A DNA stretch of 64,000 bases. Source: Longibacter salinarum (GTDB lineage: Bacteria > Bacteroidota > Rhodothermia > Rhodothermales > Salinibacteraceae). Below, in pieces: positions 43,389-52,134 of this stretch. The notes below the pieces were generated by a model. It did not search any database and was not told where the DNA came from. It saw only the letters and a list, made by a program, of their open reading frames with translations. The stretch is from contig NZ_PDEQ01000002.1 of NCBI RefSeq assembly GCF_002554795.1, positions 62,001 to 126,000 of the forward strand, written 5' to 3'. The first letter of the stretch is position 1, and each line of letters opens with the position of its first letter. The translations under genes were made by a program, and so were the position numbers.

Positions 43389-44339
43389 CTAAAACACTTT
43401 AACCAGTGTCATGTCGTCTAGGTACCGGTTCGGATTCTCCTGCAGATCGCGCAGGAGTTCGTTCGCCTGCACTGCGGCAGAGTCCAGTCGGTTGTATAGG
43501 CTCGGGTCGTTGATCAGGCGGCCGGCCGTGCCGTCGCCGTTATTGATCTTGTCGGTGATCTCACCCAGATTCGTCGTCGAACGCTCGAGGTTGGCGAGGT
43601 TGCGATCGAGCTTGTTGAGCGACCGGTTCAGGCGCGCCATGATTTCGCCGAGGTTGTTTTCGGACAGCGAGTCCTCGGCGGCCTGAGTCTCACCCGAGAG
43701 GCGGCGCAGATCAGCCGTTACAGCTTCCAGGTTCTCGATCGTGTTGCCGAGGGCTTCGTCGTCCGTGGCGCGCTCCAGGTTGCGGCCCGTTTGCTCGAGT
43801 GCGCTGATGAGCTGGTTCAGGTTGCTCGTCGGATTGCTGACCTTTTCGCTGAGCGCCTGCATGGCTATGCTCGCGTCGGTCAGGGTCGAGTCGGCACGCG
43901 AAACGAGGCGAGGACCGGCGTCCGATAGCTGTTCGAGGATGCCACCCTGCGGCGGGCCAGGTAGCGTGGAGCCGGGCTCGACAGGCGGGTTGCTGGCGGG
44001 GCCCGGAGTAATCGCCAGTTTCACTCCGCTGAGGGCGCTGAATCCTGATGCTTCTGCAAACGAGCCCTGCGGGACCTTCACGTCTTCCTCCACGCGGAAA
44101 ATCACGCGGACGACCTGGTCGCTGAGGTCCAGCTTTACGCTCTCGACCGTGCCGATATTCACGCCCTTCATCTGGACGGGGTTACCGGCAACGAGGCCAC
44201 CGGCATCCTGAAACTCCGTCTGCAGCGCATAGCTGCTTTTGAAGATCGGGACGTTCTGTAAAAATCGGAGTCCGACAAAGAACACGATCGCTGCGACGAC
44301 GATCGAGAGGCCGACCTTAATTTCTTTACTGTAAGTCAT
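43389..44339 (-). CDS. mlaD: MlaD-family lipid-transport protein (MCE domain)
   Basis: The substrate-binding subunit of the Mla phospholipid transporter, anchored in the inner membrane and facing the periplasm. 316 residues: one N-terminal helix (VGLSIVVAAIVFFVGLRFL), a single MCE domain (about 38-115: FQDAGGLVAGNPVQMKGVNIG, VKVPQGSFAEASGFSALSGV) and a long helical C-terminal region. The operon order is mlaE-mlaF-mlaD in the direction of transcription, a normal arrangement. No mlaB or mlaC is present here. Confidence 0.9.
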   Translation of the reverse strand: MTYSKEIKVGLSIVVAAIVFFVGLRFLQNVPIFKSSYALQTEFQDAGGLVAGNPVQMKGVNIGTVESVKLDLSDQVVRVIFRVEEDVKVPQGSFAEASGFSALSGVKLAITPGPASNPPVEPGSTLPGPPQGGILEQLSDAGPRLVSRADSTLTDASIAMQALSEKVSNPTSNLNQLISALEQTGRNLERATDDEALGNTIENLEAVTADLRRLSGETQAAEDSLSENNLGEIMARLNRSLNKLDRNLANLERSTTNLGEITDKINNGDGTAGRLINDPSLYNRLDSAAVQANELLRDLQENPNRYLDDMTLVKVF

Positions 44340-44404
44340 GCGGGAAGTCCGCGAACGAACGAGTGCGGGAGAGTCGAAGAAGGTGAGATAGCGGTACAGC
44401 CTGC

Positions 44405-45181
44405 TTATACCTGTCCACGTTGAGAGGCTGTGGCACGTAGCGGATCGCCGACGTGGTACTCGTTGGCTTTGACGAACCGGTCGAGAATCTCATCCGGCTT
44501 TTTGTGGATGTCGTCGACCGGGCCGACCCAGTGCATGTGGCAGTTGTGGAGAAACGCCGCACGATCGGCAATGGCGAAAACGGAGTGCATGTCGTGCGTC
44601 ACGACCACGCTGGTCACGTTAAGCTCGTCGGAGAGCTGAGTGATGAGCTCGTCGATCGTGTTCGACGTTTCGGGGTCAAGGCCACTCGTCGGTTCATCGT
44701 ACAGGATGTACCGCGGTTCCAGCGCGATCGCCCGGGCCAGGGCGACACGCTTACGCATGCCCCCGGACAACTCCGACGGTTTTTTGGGCCCGACATCTGG
44801 CATCCGGACCAGTTCGAGGCACTCGAGAACGCGTTCGCGAATCTCCTCGTCTGACTGCGAGGTGAAGTAGTTTAGCGGGAAGGCGATATTCTCGAATGAG
44901 GTCATCGAATCAAACAGAGCGCCGCCCTGAAAGAGTACGCCGAAATGCTTTCGGACCTCGCGGAGCTCTTCGTATGGAATGGCGCCGATATCGATGTCGT
45001 CGACGAGGACCCGGCCCTTGTCCGGCTTTAGCAGTCCGACCAGGTGCTTCATAAGGACGCTTTTCCCGGAGCCGGATCGCCCGATGATGGCGATCGTCTC
45101 ACCATCTTCGATTGTAAGGTCGACGTCCTCAAGAACGTCGAGGTCGCCGAAGCTCTTGTATAAGTTTTCTACCTCAATCAT
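44405..45181 (-). CDS. mlaF: Mla-type ABC transporter ATP-binding protein
   Basis: Powers phospholipid movement between the membranes. 258 residues with Walker A GRSGSGKSVLMKHLVGLL, signature LSGGMRKRVALARA, Walker B YILYDEPTSGLDP and switch VVTHDMHSVF. The MlaF-specific feature LVGLLKPDKGRVLVDDIDI is present. It lies between the permease gene (37-nt gap) and mlaD (65-nt gap) on the same strand. Confidence 0.92.
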   Translation of the reverse strand: MIEVENLYKSFGDLDVLEDVDLTIEDGETIAIIGRSGSGKSVLMKHLVGLLKPDKGRVLVDDIDIGAIPYEELREVRKHFGVLFQGGALFDSMTSFENIAFPLNYFTSQSDEEIRERVLECLELVRMPDVGPKKPSELSGGMRKRVALARAIALEPRYILYDEPTSGLDPETSNTIDELITQLSDELNVTSVVVTHDMHSVFAIADRAAFLHNCHMHWVGPVDDIHKKPDEILDRFVKANEYHVGDPLRATASQRGQV

Positions 45182-45218
45182 GCAGCAAGGGGTACAGCGA
45201 GCGAGAGCACGGGGAGAG

Positions 45219-45971
45219 TCAGAGAAGCGTAACAGCCAGGAAGAGATCCGCGATCAAGATAAATACACAGCTCTGGACGGCGGCCTGCGTTGTAGCGTCG
45301 CCTACACCTTCAGCGCCACCGGTTGTGTAGTACCCTTTGTAGCAGGCGATGGACGTGATAATGAAGCCGAAGGTAAAGGACTTAATTAGACCAAAGAATG
45401 GATCGAACGGCTTAAAAAATTGACGCGCGCCGTCGATGAATTCCTGAGCACTGAGAAAGCCTCCGACGTGTCCAATCATGACGCCGCCCCCGATACCGAT
45501 CAGGCAGGCCGCGACGTAGAGTACCGGGAACATGATGATACCGGCCAGCACGCGCGGAAGGATGAGAAAGCTAATCGAGTTCAGCCCCATCGCTTCCAGG
45601 GCGTCGATCTGCTCCGAGACCCGCATCGTGCCCAGTTCAGCCGCGATGCGAGCGCCGACACGACCGGCCAGGATAAACCCTGTGATCACGGCGGCGAGCT
45701 CTAGCATCATCGAAGGGACGACGATGGAGCCGATAATGGTGTTAGGAATAAAGGACGCCTCCAACTGGTAGGCGGTCTGGACGGTCAGCACCGCGCCAGA
45801 GAACGCCGCTGCCAATGCCGTAATCGGAAGCGAGTCGATCCCGATGCGCACCATCTGCGTGACCAGGTTTCCCCAGTACGTCCGAACCTCATCAAGCGAC
45901 GAAAAGGCACGGGTGAGCAGCAAAATGTAGCGCCCGAGCGTGTAGAACGGGGCAAGGAGACGATCGGCCAC
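45219..45971 (-). CDS. mlaE: Mla-type ABC transporter permease (MlaE/DUF140)
   Basis: Inner-membrane channel subunit of the lipid transporter. 250 residues with five or six membrane helices and family signatures ALAAAFSGAVLTVQTAYQLE, VVPSMMLELAAVITGFILAGRVGARIAAELGTMRVSEQIDAL and SFTFGFIITSIACYKGYYTTGGAEGVGDATTQA, the last of which contacts MlaF. It is the first gene of the operon. Confidence 0.93.
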   Translation of the reverse strand: MADRLLAPFYTLGRYILLLTRAFSSLDEVRTYWGNLVTQMVRIGIDSLPITALAAAFSGAVLTVQTAYQLEASFIPNTIIGSIVVPSMMLELAAVITGFILAGRVGARIAAELGTMRVSEQIDALEAMGLNSISFLILPRVLAGIIMFPVLYVAACLIGIGGGVMIGHVGGFLSAQEFIDGARQFFKPFDPFFGLIKSFTFGFIITSIACYKGYYTTGGAEGVGDATTQAAVQSCVFILIADLFLAVTLL

Positions 45972-46325
45972 CAGACGCGTGAGATTAAGAGCAGAAAATG
46001 AAGGGATGCCGTGCCGTCAGGCGAATGCACTTCGGCGTACAACGTACACGTTAACACGGACGGCGACTTCATCCCGTGCCGTGAATACGTTGCAAAGGTG
46101 CCGGTATGATGCGGTTGAGCTGTTACAATCGTGCGCCGATCCACCAGGCAGTGACACAACGTTGGCAGATCTGGCGCGTAGACTGACGTTGTGCGCCGGA
46201 CGTGCCCGACCAGGTTTCTTGCTTTGGCTGTGTACGGCATTCTGTATCAACTGTCACGCGAGCGTCTTGGTTCGTCATCCCAGCGCGCTCGATTTTCGTT
46301 GCTCTGATCGATCCATTCGTCAACC
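45972..46325. other. Divergent intergenic region between mlaE and radA
   Basis: 354 nt. An 8-bp perfect inverted repeat CACAACGT / ACGTTGTG lies at about 46156-46194. No gene or terminator is seen. Promoters for both directions are expected here, but no clear consensus could be assigned. Confidence 0.4.
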
Positions 46326-47738
46326 ATGGCCAAGAAATCCATTCTGTACGTCTGCCAGGAATGCGGACACGAAGCTCACAAGTGGATGGGCAAGTGTCCC
46401 GGCTGCGGGGCGTGGAATACCATGGTCGAGGAAACCCCGAAGTCGCAAGTGAAAGCCCGCGTGCCGAAAGGGGCATCAAAAAAGAAGTCCGCCGGGTCCA
46501 ATGGTTCTCGCGGAGGATGGGGGGCCAACCGGACAACCAATGCGGACATCAAGCGTCTGACGGAGATTGAGTTGACGGAGGAGGCACGCCTTCGCACGGG
46601 CATTGTGGAGTTCGACCGCGTGATGGGCGGCGGCATCATGCAGGGCTCGTTCAGCCTGATCGCCGGGGATCCCGGCATCGGAAAGTCGACGCTGATGACC
46701 GAAATGGGACGCTACCTCCCGAATCACACGATTCTGTACGTGACAGGCGAGGAGTCGAAGCGGCAGGTGAAGCTGCGGGCTCAGCGCCTTGGGGTCGACT
46801 CGGAAAATCTCCTTCTGCTTTCGGAGACGAATGTGGAGGAAATCAGCTCTGCCGTCGAAGACGTGGAGCCAGACATTCTCATTGTCGACTCGATTCAGAC
46901 GATCTACCGTCCCGATCTCTCCAGCGCGCCGGGCTCGGTCAGTCAGGTGCGCGAAAGCACCGCCTCATTGCTCAAAATCACGAAGGAACTGGAGTTCTCT
47001 ACGTTTCTCGTCGGTCACGTCACAAAGAAAGGCACGATCGCCGGCCCCCGTGTGCTTGAGCACATGGTCGACACCGTCCTGTACTTCGAGGGCGACCGGC
47101 ATCACGCGTATCGTATTCTGCGCTCGGTCAAAAACCGATTCGGCGCGGCGAACGAGATCGGCGTGTTCGAGATGCGTGAGTCCGGGCTCCGGGAGGTGCA
47201 GAACCCAAGCGAAATTTTTCTCTCGGAGCGCGGCTATGGGGTCAGCGGCTCGACCGTCGTGTGCTCGATGGAGGGGACGCGTCCTGTGCTCGTGGAAATC
47301 CAGTCGCTGGTGACACCGAGTAGCTACGGGACGCCGCAACGCACGGCCACCGGATTCGAGTACAAGCGGCTGCAGATGATTCTCGCTGTGCTGGAGAAGC
47401 GATCCGGCCTCGCCTTCAGCGATTACGACGTGTTCATCAACGTGGCGGGCGGTGTGAAACTGGACGAGCCGGCCGTTGACCTCGGCGTGGCCGTGGCCGC
47501 GGCCTCCAGCTTTAAAGACGTGCCGACGGATACGGGCAGCGTGTTAATTGGCGAGGTGGGGCTCGGTGGCGAGATTCGAACCGTCAGCCAGGTCGAACCC
47601 CGGCTTAAGGAGGCGGCAAAGCTTGGCTTCGAGCGCGCCGTTATTCCACAGAACAACCTCGACCGCATCACGGTCGACCTCGACATCGATGTTACCGGGG
47701 CGAAGACGCTTCGCGATGTCGTTGATATGGTTTTGTGA
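46326..47738 (+). CDS. radA: DNA repair protein RadA
   Basis: A DnaB-like helicase acting in homologous recombination. 470 residues: zinc finger C10-x2-C13-x10-C24-x2-C27 (CQECGHEAHKWMGKCPGC), Walker A GDPGIGKST (114 onward), the RadA-specific KNRFG motif, Walker B ILIVDSIQTIYR and a C-terminal Lon-protease-like domain (DVFINVAGGVKLDEPAVDLGVAVAAAS). An Ala/Lys/Ser-rich insert of about 25 residues follows the finger. The stop is followed by G-rich repeats. Confidence 0.96.
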   Translation: MAKKSILYVCQECGHEAHKWMGKCPGCGAWNTMVEETPKSQVKARVPKGASKKKSAGSNGSRGGWGANRTTNADIKRLTEIELTEEARLRTGIVEFDRVMGGGIMQGSFSLIAGDPGIGKSTLMTEMGRYLPNHTILYVTGEESKRQVKLRAQRLGVDSENLLLLSETNVEEISSAVEDVEPDILIVDSIQTIYRPDLSSAPGSVSQVRESTASLLKITKELEFSTFLVGHVTKKGTIAGPRVLEHMVDTVLYFEGDRHHAYRILRSVKNRFGAANEIGVFEMRESGLREVQNPSEIFLSERGYGVSGSTVVCSMEGTRPVLVEIQSLVTPSSYGTPQRTATGFEYKRLQMILAVLEKRSGLAFSDYDVFINVAGGVKLDEPAVDLGVAVAAASSFKDVPTDTGSVLIGEVGLGGEIRTVSQVEPRLKEAAKLGFERAVIPQNNLDRITVDLDIDVTGAKTLRDVVDMVL

Positions 47739-47807
47739 GGTTTGGGGTTTGAGGTGTGAGGGATGTGGGAGGGGGAAAGGGCGAGGGAGAAAGGGAGAAA
47801 GGGGGTG
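47739..47807 (+). repeat. G-rich short repeats directly after the radA stop codon
   Basis: Starting right at the stop, the sequence runs through GGTTTGGGGTTTGAGG and then AGGGAGAAAGGGAGAAAGGG-type units. Eight runs of three or more G occur within about 65 nt, compatible with G-quadruplex formation. The remainder of the gap to 48046 shows nothing identifiable. Confidence 0.75.
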
Positions 47808-48046
47808 GAATTACCGCGATTTTGTTGGCTTCGGGGCCACGGTCTGGAGGAGGCGGAGGCATGACGACTCGAGAAATCGACGCGTCACCCTGTCGTCGGC
47901 AGGACTTAGAAGTCGACAATGTGACACCGACGCAGGGGGATTTCGGAGTGCAGGTCCCGTTCAGGTCGGGCGGAATGTTGCTTGCTCCCATACTATAACT
48001 GCAAACACGCTGTGAGTGAACTGCGAATCGATCGGCTCAGAGGGTC

Positions 48047-48547
48047 ATGACGGTAGCTAACCTGGAAGACCTCTTCATCGAACAGGTTCGTGATCTCTAC
48101 AACGCGGAAACGCAGGTGCAGAAGACCTACGAGCGCTGGTCTAATGCGGCTCAGTCCCAGCAATTGAAGACGCTGCTATCTGACCGGATCGAGCAGGCGT
48201 CCCGTCGCATGAATCGGTTACAGCAGATCTGTAACGCGATGAACGTCGAGCCGACCGGCGAGAAATGCCACGGAATGGAAGGGCTCCTCAAGGAAGGGAC
48301 TGAGTACATTCAGGAGTCGGAGCCAACCGCTGTCCGCGATGCGGGGCTGATCGCCGATGCTCAGCGCGTCGAGCACTACGGAATCGCCGGGTACGGGTGT
48401 GCCCACACGTACGCGGAGCGACTCGGCATGGATGAGGCGGCACAGGCACTTGAGAACAATTTGGACGAGAGCTCGGAGATAGACCAGCGGATGACGAACC
48501 TCGCCAAGGGTCTATTGAATCCGAAGGCCGAACCCTCGACTGCATAA
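48047..48547 (+). CDS. DUF892 ferritin-like (YciE/YciF family) protein
   Basis: 166 residues forming a four-helix ferritin-like bundle. Family motifs are LEDLFIEQVRDLYNAETQV, with the likely metal ligand Glu, then KCHGMEGLLKEGTEYIQE and DAQRVEHYGIAGYGCAHTYAE carrying the second ExxH-type ligands. YciE/F proteins are induced by stress; their activity is not settled. The gene stands alone in its orientation, with G-rich repeats before it and a MITE-like element after it. Confidence 0.9.
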   Translation: MTVANLEDLFIEQVRDLYNAETQVQKTYERWSNAAQSQQLKTLLSDRIEQASRRMNRLQQICNAMNVEPTGEKCHGMEGLLKEGTEYIQESEPTAVRDAGLIADAQRVEHYGIAGYGCAHTYAERLGMDEAAQALENNLDESSEIDQRMTNLAKGLLNPKAEPSTA

Positions 48548-48647
48548 ACCGCGCGTGACGATCCTTAACCTTCGCCCGCTCCAAGCTGCTTTGCCAGCAG
48601 ACGGGGCGGGTGTTTTGAGTTCATGGTTCAAGGTTCAGGGTTCAAGG

Positions 48648-48850
48648 CTAGCTACCGCACAGTTTGACTTCATTCGTATGTCTACGAAAAACGGATCTCG
48701 TGCGTCTCATGCGTCCTGGAAACGAGACGTTATCGTCGAACATGACGCACTCACACACTCCCATACCCACATACTCCCATCCATCTCCGAGCAGCCGCGC
48801 CTAGGAATACTGAAATGACACACGCTCGAATGAACGTGTCCGGTAGGTAG
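48648..48850 (-). mobile_element. MITE-like element, copy E (203 bp), inverted
   Basis: The ends are CTAGCTACCGCAC (left) and GTGTCCGGTAGGTAG (right). In reverse complement it matches copy B over its whole length, including ACACGTTCATTCGAGCG, GTGTGTCATTTCAGTATT and GTTCGACGATAACG. The 9-bp flanks GGTTCAAGG and GGTTCAGGG match at eight of nine positions, and further GGTTCA units extend on both sides (48623-48647 and 48851-48865). Confidence 0.85.
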
Positions 48851-48865
48851 GGTTCAGGGTTCAAG

Positions 48866-48918
48866 GATACATTCACACCTTAACACCTCAATATCTTGAC
48901 ACTTCAACACCTCCAAAC
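48866..48918 (-). repeat. Octamer-like repeats directly after the LLM oxidoreductase stop codon
   Basis: On the transcribed strand the sequence after the stop contains AGGTGTTG, AAGTGTCA, AGATATTG, AGGTGTTA and AGGTGTGA, five imperfect 8-nt units. The unit differs from the heptamers at other genes, but the position is the same. Confidence 0.6.
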
Positions 48919-49971
48919 CTACACGCGTGTTTTCACGCGTTTGAGCTTGGGGATCACGTCCCGGCCGAGGCGCTGAACTTCCTCCAGCATCGGGGAGCAT
49001 TGCAGAAGCACGAGGTCGAGGCCGACATCGGCGTATTCCTGTAACCGATCCACGATCTGCTCCGGGGTGCCAACGAGGTTCGGGCGCAGGCCCCGGTTCG
49101 ACACCGAGTAGTCCTTGAGGTCGATCTCTGAATCCAGCTTCGAGTTCTCTACGAAGTCGTCGTAGCTATCGTAGCCTTCGGACTCGTAGTCGATGGTCGT
49201 GATGCGATCCAGCTCGGCCTGCGCCTCCTCTTCCGTGTCGCGGCAGATTACATACGCCGCCATTCCGAATTGCATATCATCGGAGTTGTAGCCTGCCTCC
49301 GCGCGACGTTGGCGCATGTCTTCGATGTCGCGACCGATTTTCTCGGGTGAGCCGCCGTGCATGAGATAGTGATCGCAGTGGTTGGCGATCATCGTGCGTC
49401 CCTCGTCGGACCCGCCTCCCGCATAGATCGGCACGCCGCGCGGTTGAACCGGCTTCGGCTCCAGAATCGCGTCTTCAATCGTGTAGAAGTCGCCGTCGTA
49501 CGAGAACGTGTCCTCCGTCCACAGCCCGCGCAGGATCTCGACGAACTCTCTGGACCGGTCGTAGCGATCGCCGTGCTCAAGCCAGTCGCCAACGTACATC
49601 TTCATCTCCTCCTCCCACCACGCGGAGACGAGGTTGATCTCGAACCGTCCGCCGCTGATGTGATCGATGTTGGCGGCCATCTTCGCCGTTACGGCCGGCT
49701 CCCGGAAGCCCGGACGGATGGCAGACATAAGCCGGATCCGGTCGGTGACGGCAGCCAGAGCAGAGGTCGTCGTCCAGCATTCCAGGCTCGGCGCCCGAAT
49801 TCCTTTGATGTCGTTTAGGTTCAGTTCGGCGATCAGGATCGTCGAAAAGCCGGACTCGTCTGCCGCCTGTGCGACCCGCTTGTTGTACTCGAAGGTAGGT
49901 GGCATCCCTTCGTCTTCCACGTTTCGAAGCCATCCGCCGAAGATGGGGAGCCAGATACCGAGATCGATCAT
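48919..49971 (-). CDS. LLM-class flavin-dependent monooxygenase (bacterial luciferase-like)
   Basis: A TIM-barrel flavin monooxygenase of 350 residues similar to SsuD/alkanal monooxygenase relatives. Motifs are LGIWLPIFGGWLRN at the start, GGRFEINLVSAWWEEEMKMYG-like sequence with ERYDRSREFVEIL nearby, VQPRGVPIYAGGGSDEGRTM and the C-terminal LVGTPEQIVDRLQEYADVGLDLVLLQ. The substrate is unknown. The ATP-grasp ligase gene lies 54 nt upstream on the same strand, so the two may form a small operon. Confidence 0.88.
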   Translation of the reverse strand: MIDLGIWLPIFGGWLRNVEDEGMPPTFEYNKRVAQAADESGFSTILIAELNLNDIKGIRAPSLECWTTTSALAAVTDRIRLMSAIRPGFREPAVTAKMAANIDHISGGRFEINLVSAWWEEEMKMYVGDWLEHGDRYDRSREFVEILRGLWTEDTFSYDGDFYTIEDAILEPKPVQPRGVPIYAGGGSDEGRTMIANHCDHYLMHGGSPEKIGRDIEDMRQRRAEAGYNSDDMQFGMAAYVICRDTEEEAQAELDRITTIDYESEGYDSYDDFVENSKLDSEIDLKDYSVSNRGLRPNLVGTPEQIVDRLQEYADVGLDLVLLQCSPMLEEVQRLGRDVIPKLKRVKTRV

Positions 49972-50012
49972 TGCGATTGCGAAATGCTAATTGCGAAATG
50001 CGAAATGTAGGG
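49972..50012 (-). repeat. GCATTTC heptamer repeats between the ATP-grasp and LLM genes
   Basis: On the plus strand GCGAAAT-type heptamers appear three to four times with small variants (GCTAATT, GCGATT). They occupy most of the 54-nt gap between the ligase stop and the oxidoreductase start. Confidence 0.65.
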
Positions 50013-50025
50013 TGAGCGCATGCTT

Positions 50026-50949
50026 CTATGCTGCGACCTGGAGTTCCTGGCCGAGGAGTTGGGCAACGGCGTCCCATGCGCTTTGCTCGGCTGCCGTCTC
50101 GATCTCGGGGTTGTAGTTGGTCGTTCCGTTCACGTCGTAGGTCCAGCAGCGACCCTCCGTGTCCTCGATAAACTCGATTCCCGCGACATCGACGTGCTCG
50201 GCGGCAAGGAACCGTTCGTACTGAGCAATCAGGCGGGCGGGGAGCTCCGTGCGCAGCTCGAAGAGGCTATCGTCGCCGTCGATCGTGCAACTGTCGCCCG
50301 TGCGGCAGGCCTCTGCGGGGCAGAGCTCGAAGCCTTCGCGGGTGTCAGCTGTCACGGCATAGACGAGGGTGCCACCGACGAACTCGCATCGCGTGATCTG
50401 AGGGTCGGCGGCTTCGATGTACTGCTGAAGAAGCGTGATGTGATCGGGCGATGGCACGAAATCGTCGGATCGTACGTGCGTCGCGAAGGCCTCGTGCGTT
50501 TTGAAGAGCTGGACGCCGAGTCCTTTGCCGCCGCGGTTGTGCTTCGTGACGAACGGAGCCGGCACCTCTTTGGCTGCGTCGATAAGAACCTCCGTGTCGC
50601 CGGCGACAGCGCGTGTCTCGGGTACTCGAACACCTGCTGCCGCAAGGGCCTGGTACTGCCGGACCTTGCTCATTTCAAGCTCGAATGCAGGCAACCCGTT
50701 CACGACGCGACGACCGTGCCGCTGCAGCCACGCCAGAACCTGACGCGTGTGATCGACGCTCGCGGCATGGCCACGCGTGTGCGACGACGCGCTCATCCGG
50801 TTGAAGAACACACCCTCGGGTGGGGCGGAGAGGACGTCAAAATGGCCTTCGTGGAGGAACCACTCGTCGAATGGCACGCCCGCGCGATCGAGTGCATCGC
50901 GAAGCGGAGGAAGCCAGTCGTCGTTTTCGTGGATGATCGTGACAGTCAC
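50026..50949 (-). CDS. ATP-grasp ligase (RimK-like / glutamate-ligase type)
   Basis: 307 residues. The ATP-grasp core is visible in VRQYQALAAAGVRVPETRAV, VTKHNRGGKGLGVQLFKTHEAF, LLQQYIEAADPQITRCEFVGG and the magnesium-binding VAGIEFIEDTEGRCWTYDVNGTTNYNPE. Family members attach an amino acid or amine to a carboxylate using ATP. The partner molecules are unknown. It precedes an LLM monooxygenase gene, which suggests a short modification pathway. A terminator-like hairpin sits only 31 nt upstream of its start codon. Confidence 0.87.
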   Translation of the reverse strand: MTVTIIHENDDWLPPLRDALDRAGVPFDEWFLHEGHFDVLSAPPEGVFFNRMSASSHTRGHAASVDHTRQVLAWLQRHGRRVVNGLPAFELEMSKVRQYQALAAAGVRVPETRAVAGDTEVLIDAAKEVPAPFVTKHNRGGKGLGVQLFKTHEAFATHVRSDDFVPSPDHITLLQQYIEAADPQITRCEFVGGTLVYAVTADTREGFELCPAEACRTGDSCTIDGDDSLFELRTELPARLIAQYERFLAAEHVDVAGIEFIEDTEGRCWTYDVNGTTNYNPEIETAAEQSAWDAVAQLLGQELQVAA

Positions 50950-50979
50950 GGCGGAGCAGGGTCAGTCGGGAGCAAAATG

Positions 50980-51012
50980 AAAAACGCCTTCACGGCGCAA
51001 ACCGGGAAGGCG
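50980..51012 (-). terminator. Terminator hairpin upstream of the ATP-grasp gene (possible attenuator)
   Basis: On the minus strand CGCCTTC / GAAGGCG enclose an inner CGG / CCG pair and are followed by TTTTT. It lies between a potential minus-strand leader and the ATP-grasp start at 50949. A leader frame (MPNIFQQSALLSPSRFAP) runs into it. It may act as an attenuator or end an unseen small RNA. Confidence 0.6.
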
Positions 51013-51381
51013 ACAATAGGGCAGACTGCTGAAATATGTTAGGCATTGTCGGGGCCGGGGCGCTAGACCAAAGAGCGGGGCACGCGACAACAACACATCA
51101 TGAGGACAAAGACGATGGAGTCTGTAGTAAGAGAGTGCTTACAGAATTGAAGAAGTCATCGCTGAGTTCCAGAGGACACGACCGCAGACCGGTGTGCCCT
51201 AGTCTGTATGTGTTCTTTTCTTAATATGAGATGAATAGATGGGGTGAGGGGTAATCATGGTGAATTATGAGGTGAGCACAAGATACCTTACGTATTAAAA
51301 TATGTATTCGTTGACTTGGCGTGCCGAGTTTTCATCCTCTCTGCTTGTGTGACGTAGCCCACGCTACTGACCTCTTTATAT
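51013..51381. other. Intergenic region between the ATP-grasp gene and the lipoprotein cluster
   Basis: 369 nt, notably AT-rich from 51210 to 51310. It holds a hairpin TCTGTAGTAAG / CTTACAGA (about 51118-51146) and a TTGACT at 51311 that could be the -35 for the lipoprotein gene. No coding sequence is supported. Confidence 0.4.
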
Positions 51382-52029
51382 ATGGCCTCACCTATGTCGA
51401 ATTCTCTATCCCGATGTGTTGCACTCATCGCTGCGGTTGGCCTCTTCGCAGCCTGTACGTCGGCTGAAGTTGTATCTAAAAAAGACCCAGACTACGCGGG
51501 CACCGTGGAACGTTTGCATTTGCAGACGGCCATCAGCAGTGACCTCGAAGGACTCGCGCAGCGCGCATCCGAAAAGATCCGTCTGTCTCTCGTTTCCTAC
51601 GGCATCGGGACGACGGTTCAGCATCGAGCGTACACCCCCGACAGCAAGGAAGAGAGCGAAGGAGGCCCTCGTCTTGAGAAAGAGAAGGCACTCGTCGTTC
51701 CGTACGAGAAGGCGCGGAGTGTGGACGCCTCGCACGTGCTCCTCATCGAGGAGAAAAGTCAATCAGAAAGCACAACGTACGCACCGCCGACGGGGCCAAC
51801 GGGAGGGATGGCGAGCACGACCCATCAGTCGTACGTCTTCGAGGCGAGTCTTTACGACGTAAATCTACAAAAGCGAATTTGGCGAGCCGATGTTACAGCC
51901 AAAGGGACAAAGACAACCAGCCAGTCCATGGAAGGCGAGGTGATGGCCGATAAGATGGTAGAGCGTCTCGCAGAAGACCGTCTTCTTCCCCCAATGCAGA
52001 ATGACAACGTGTCCGGCACATACCGTTAA
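51382..52029 (+). CDS. Small lipoprotein, first of three related genes
   Basis: 215 residues (ATG 51394 would shorten it by four). Signal peptide VALIAAVGLFAAC with lipobox FAAC. The mature part contains an N-terminal helical region with LSLVSYGIG, a central HVLLIEEKSQSES strand, then YVFEASLYDVNLQKRIWRAD and a terminal ADKMVERLAEDRLLP. The same order of strand, YDV..W and A-D..L blocks recurs in the next two lipoproteins (52135 and 53113), so these are probably paralogues. Function unknown. Confidence 0.75.
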   Translation: MASPMSNSLSRCVALIAAVGLFAACTSAEVVSKKDPDYAGTVERLHLQTAISSDLEGLAQRASEKIRLSLVSYGIGTTVQHRAYTPDSKEESEGGPRLEKEKALVVPYEKARSVDASHVLLIEEKSQSESTTYAPPTGPTGGMASTTHQSYVFEASLYDVNLQKRIWRADVTAKGTKTTSQSMEGEVMADKMVERLAEDRLLPPMQNDNVSGTYR

Positions 52030-52134
52030 TCGACATCGCGTTGTCTATTTCAATAGAGGAAGCGTGGGGTGTGATGTTGAATATCGCTTCCTTCTTGTCC
52101 TTTTTCTCATTGCGTTTGACTGCTTCCGCTTTCT

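Noticed and set aside
50020-51042. A 340-codon plus-strand open frame
   Set aside because: Antisense to the ATP-grasp gene, whose motifs are clear.
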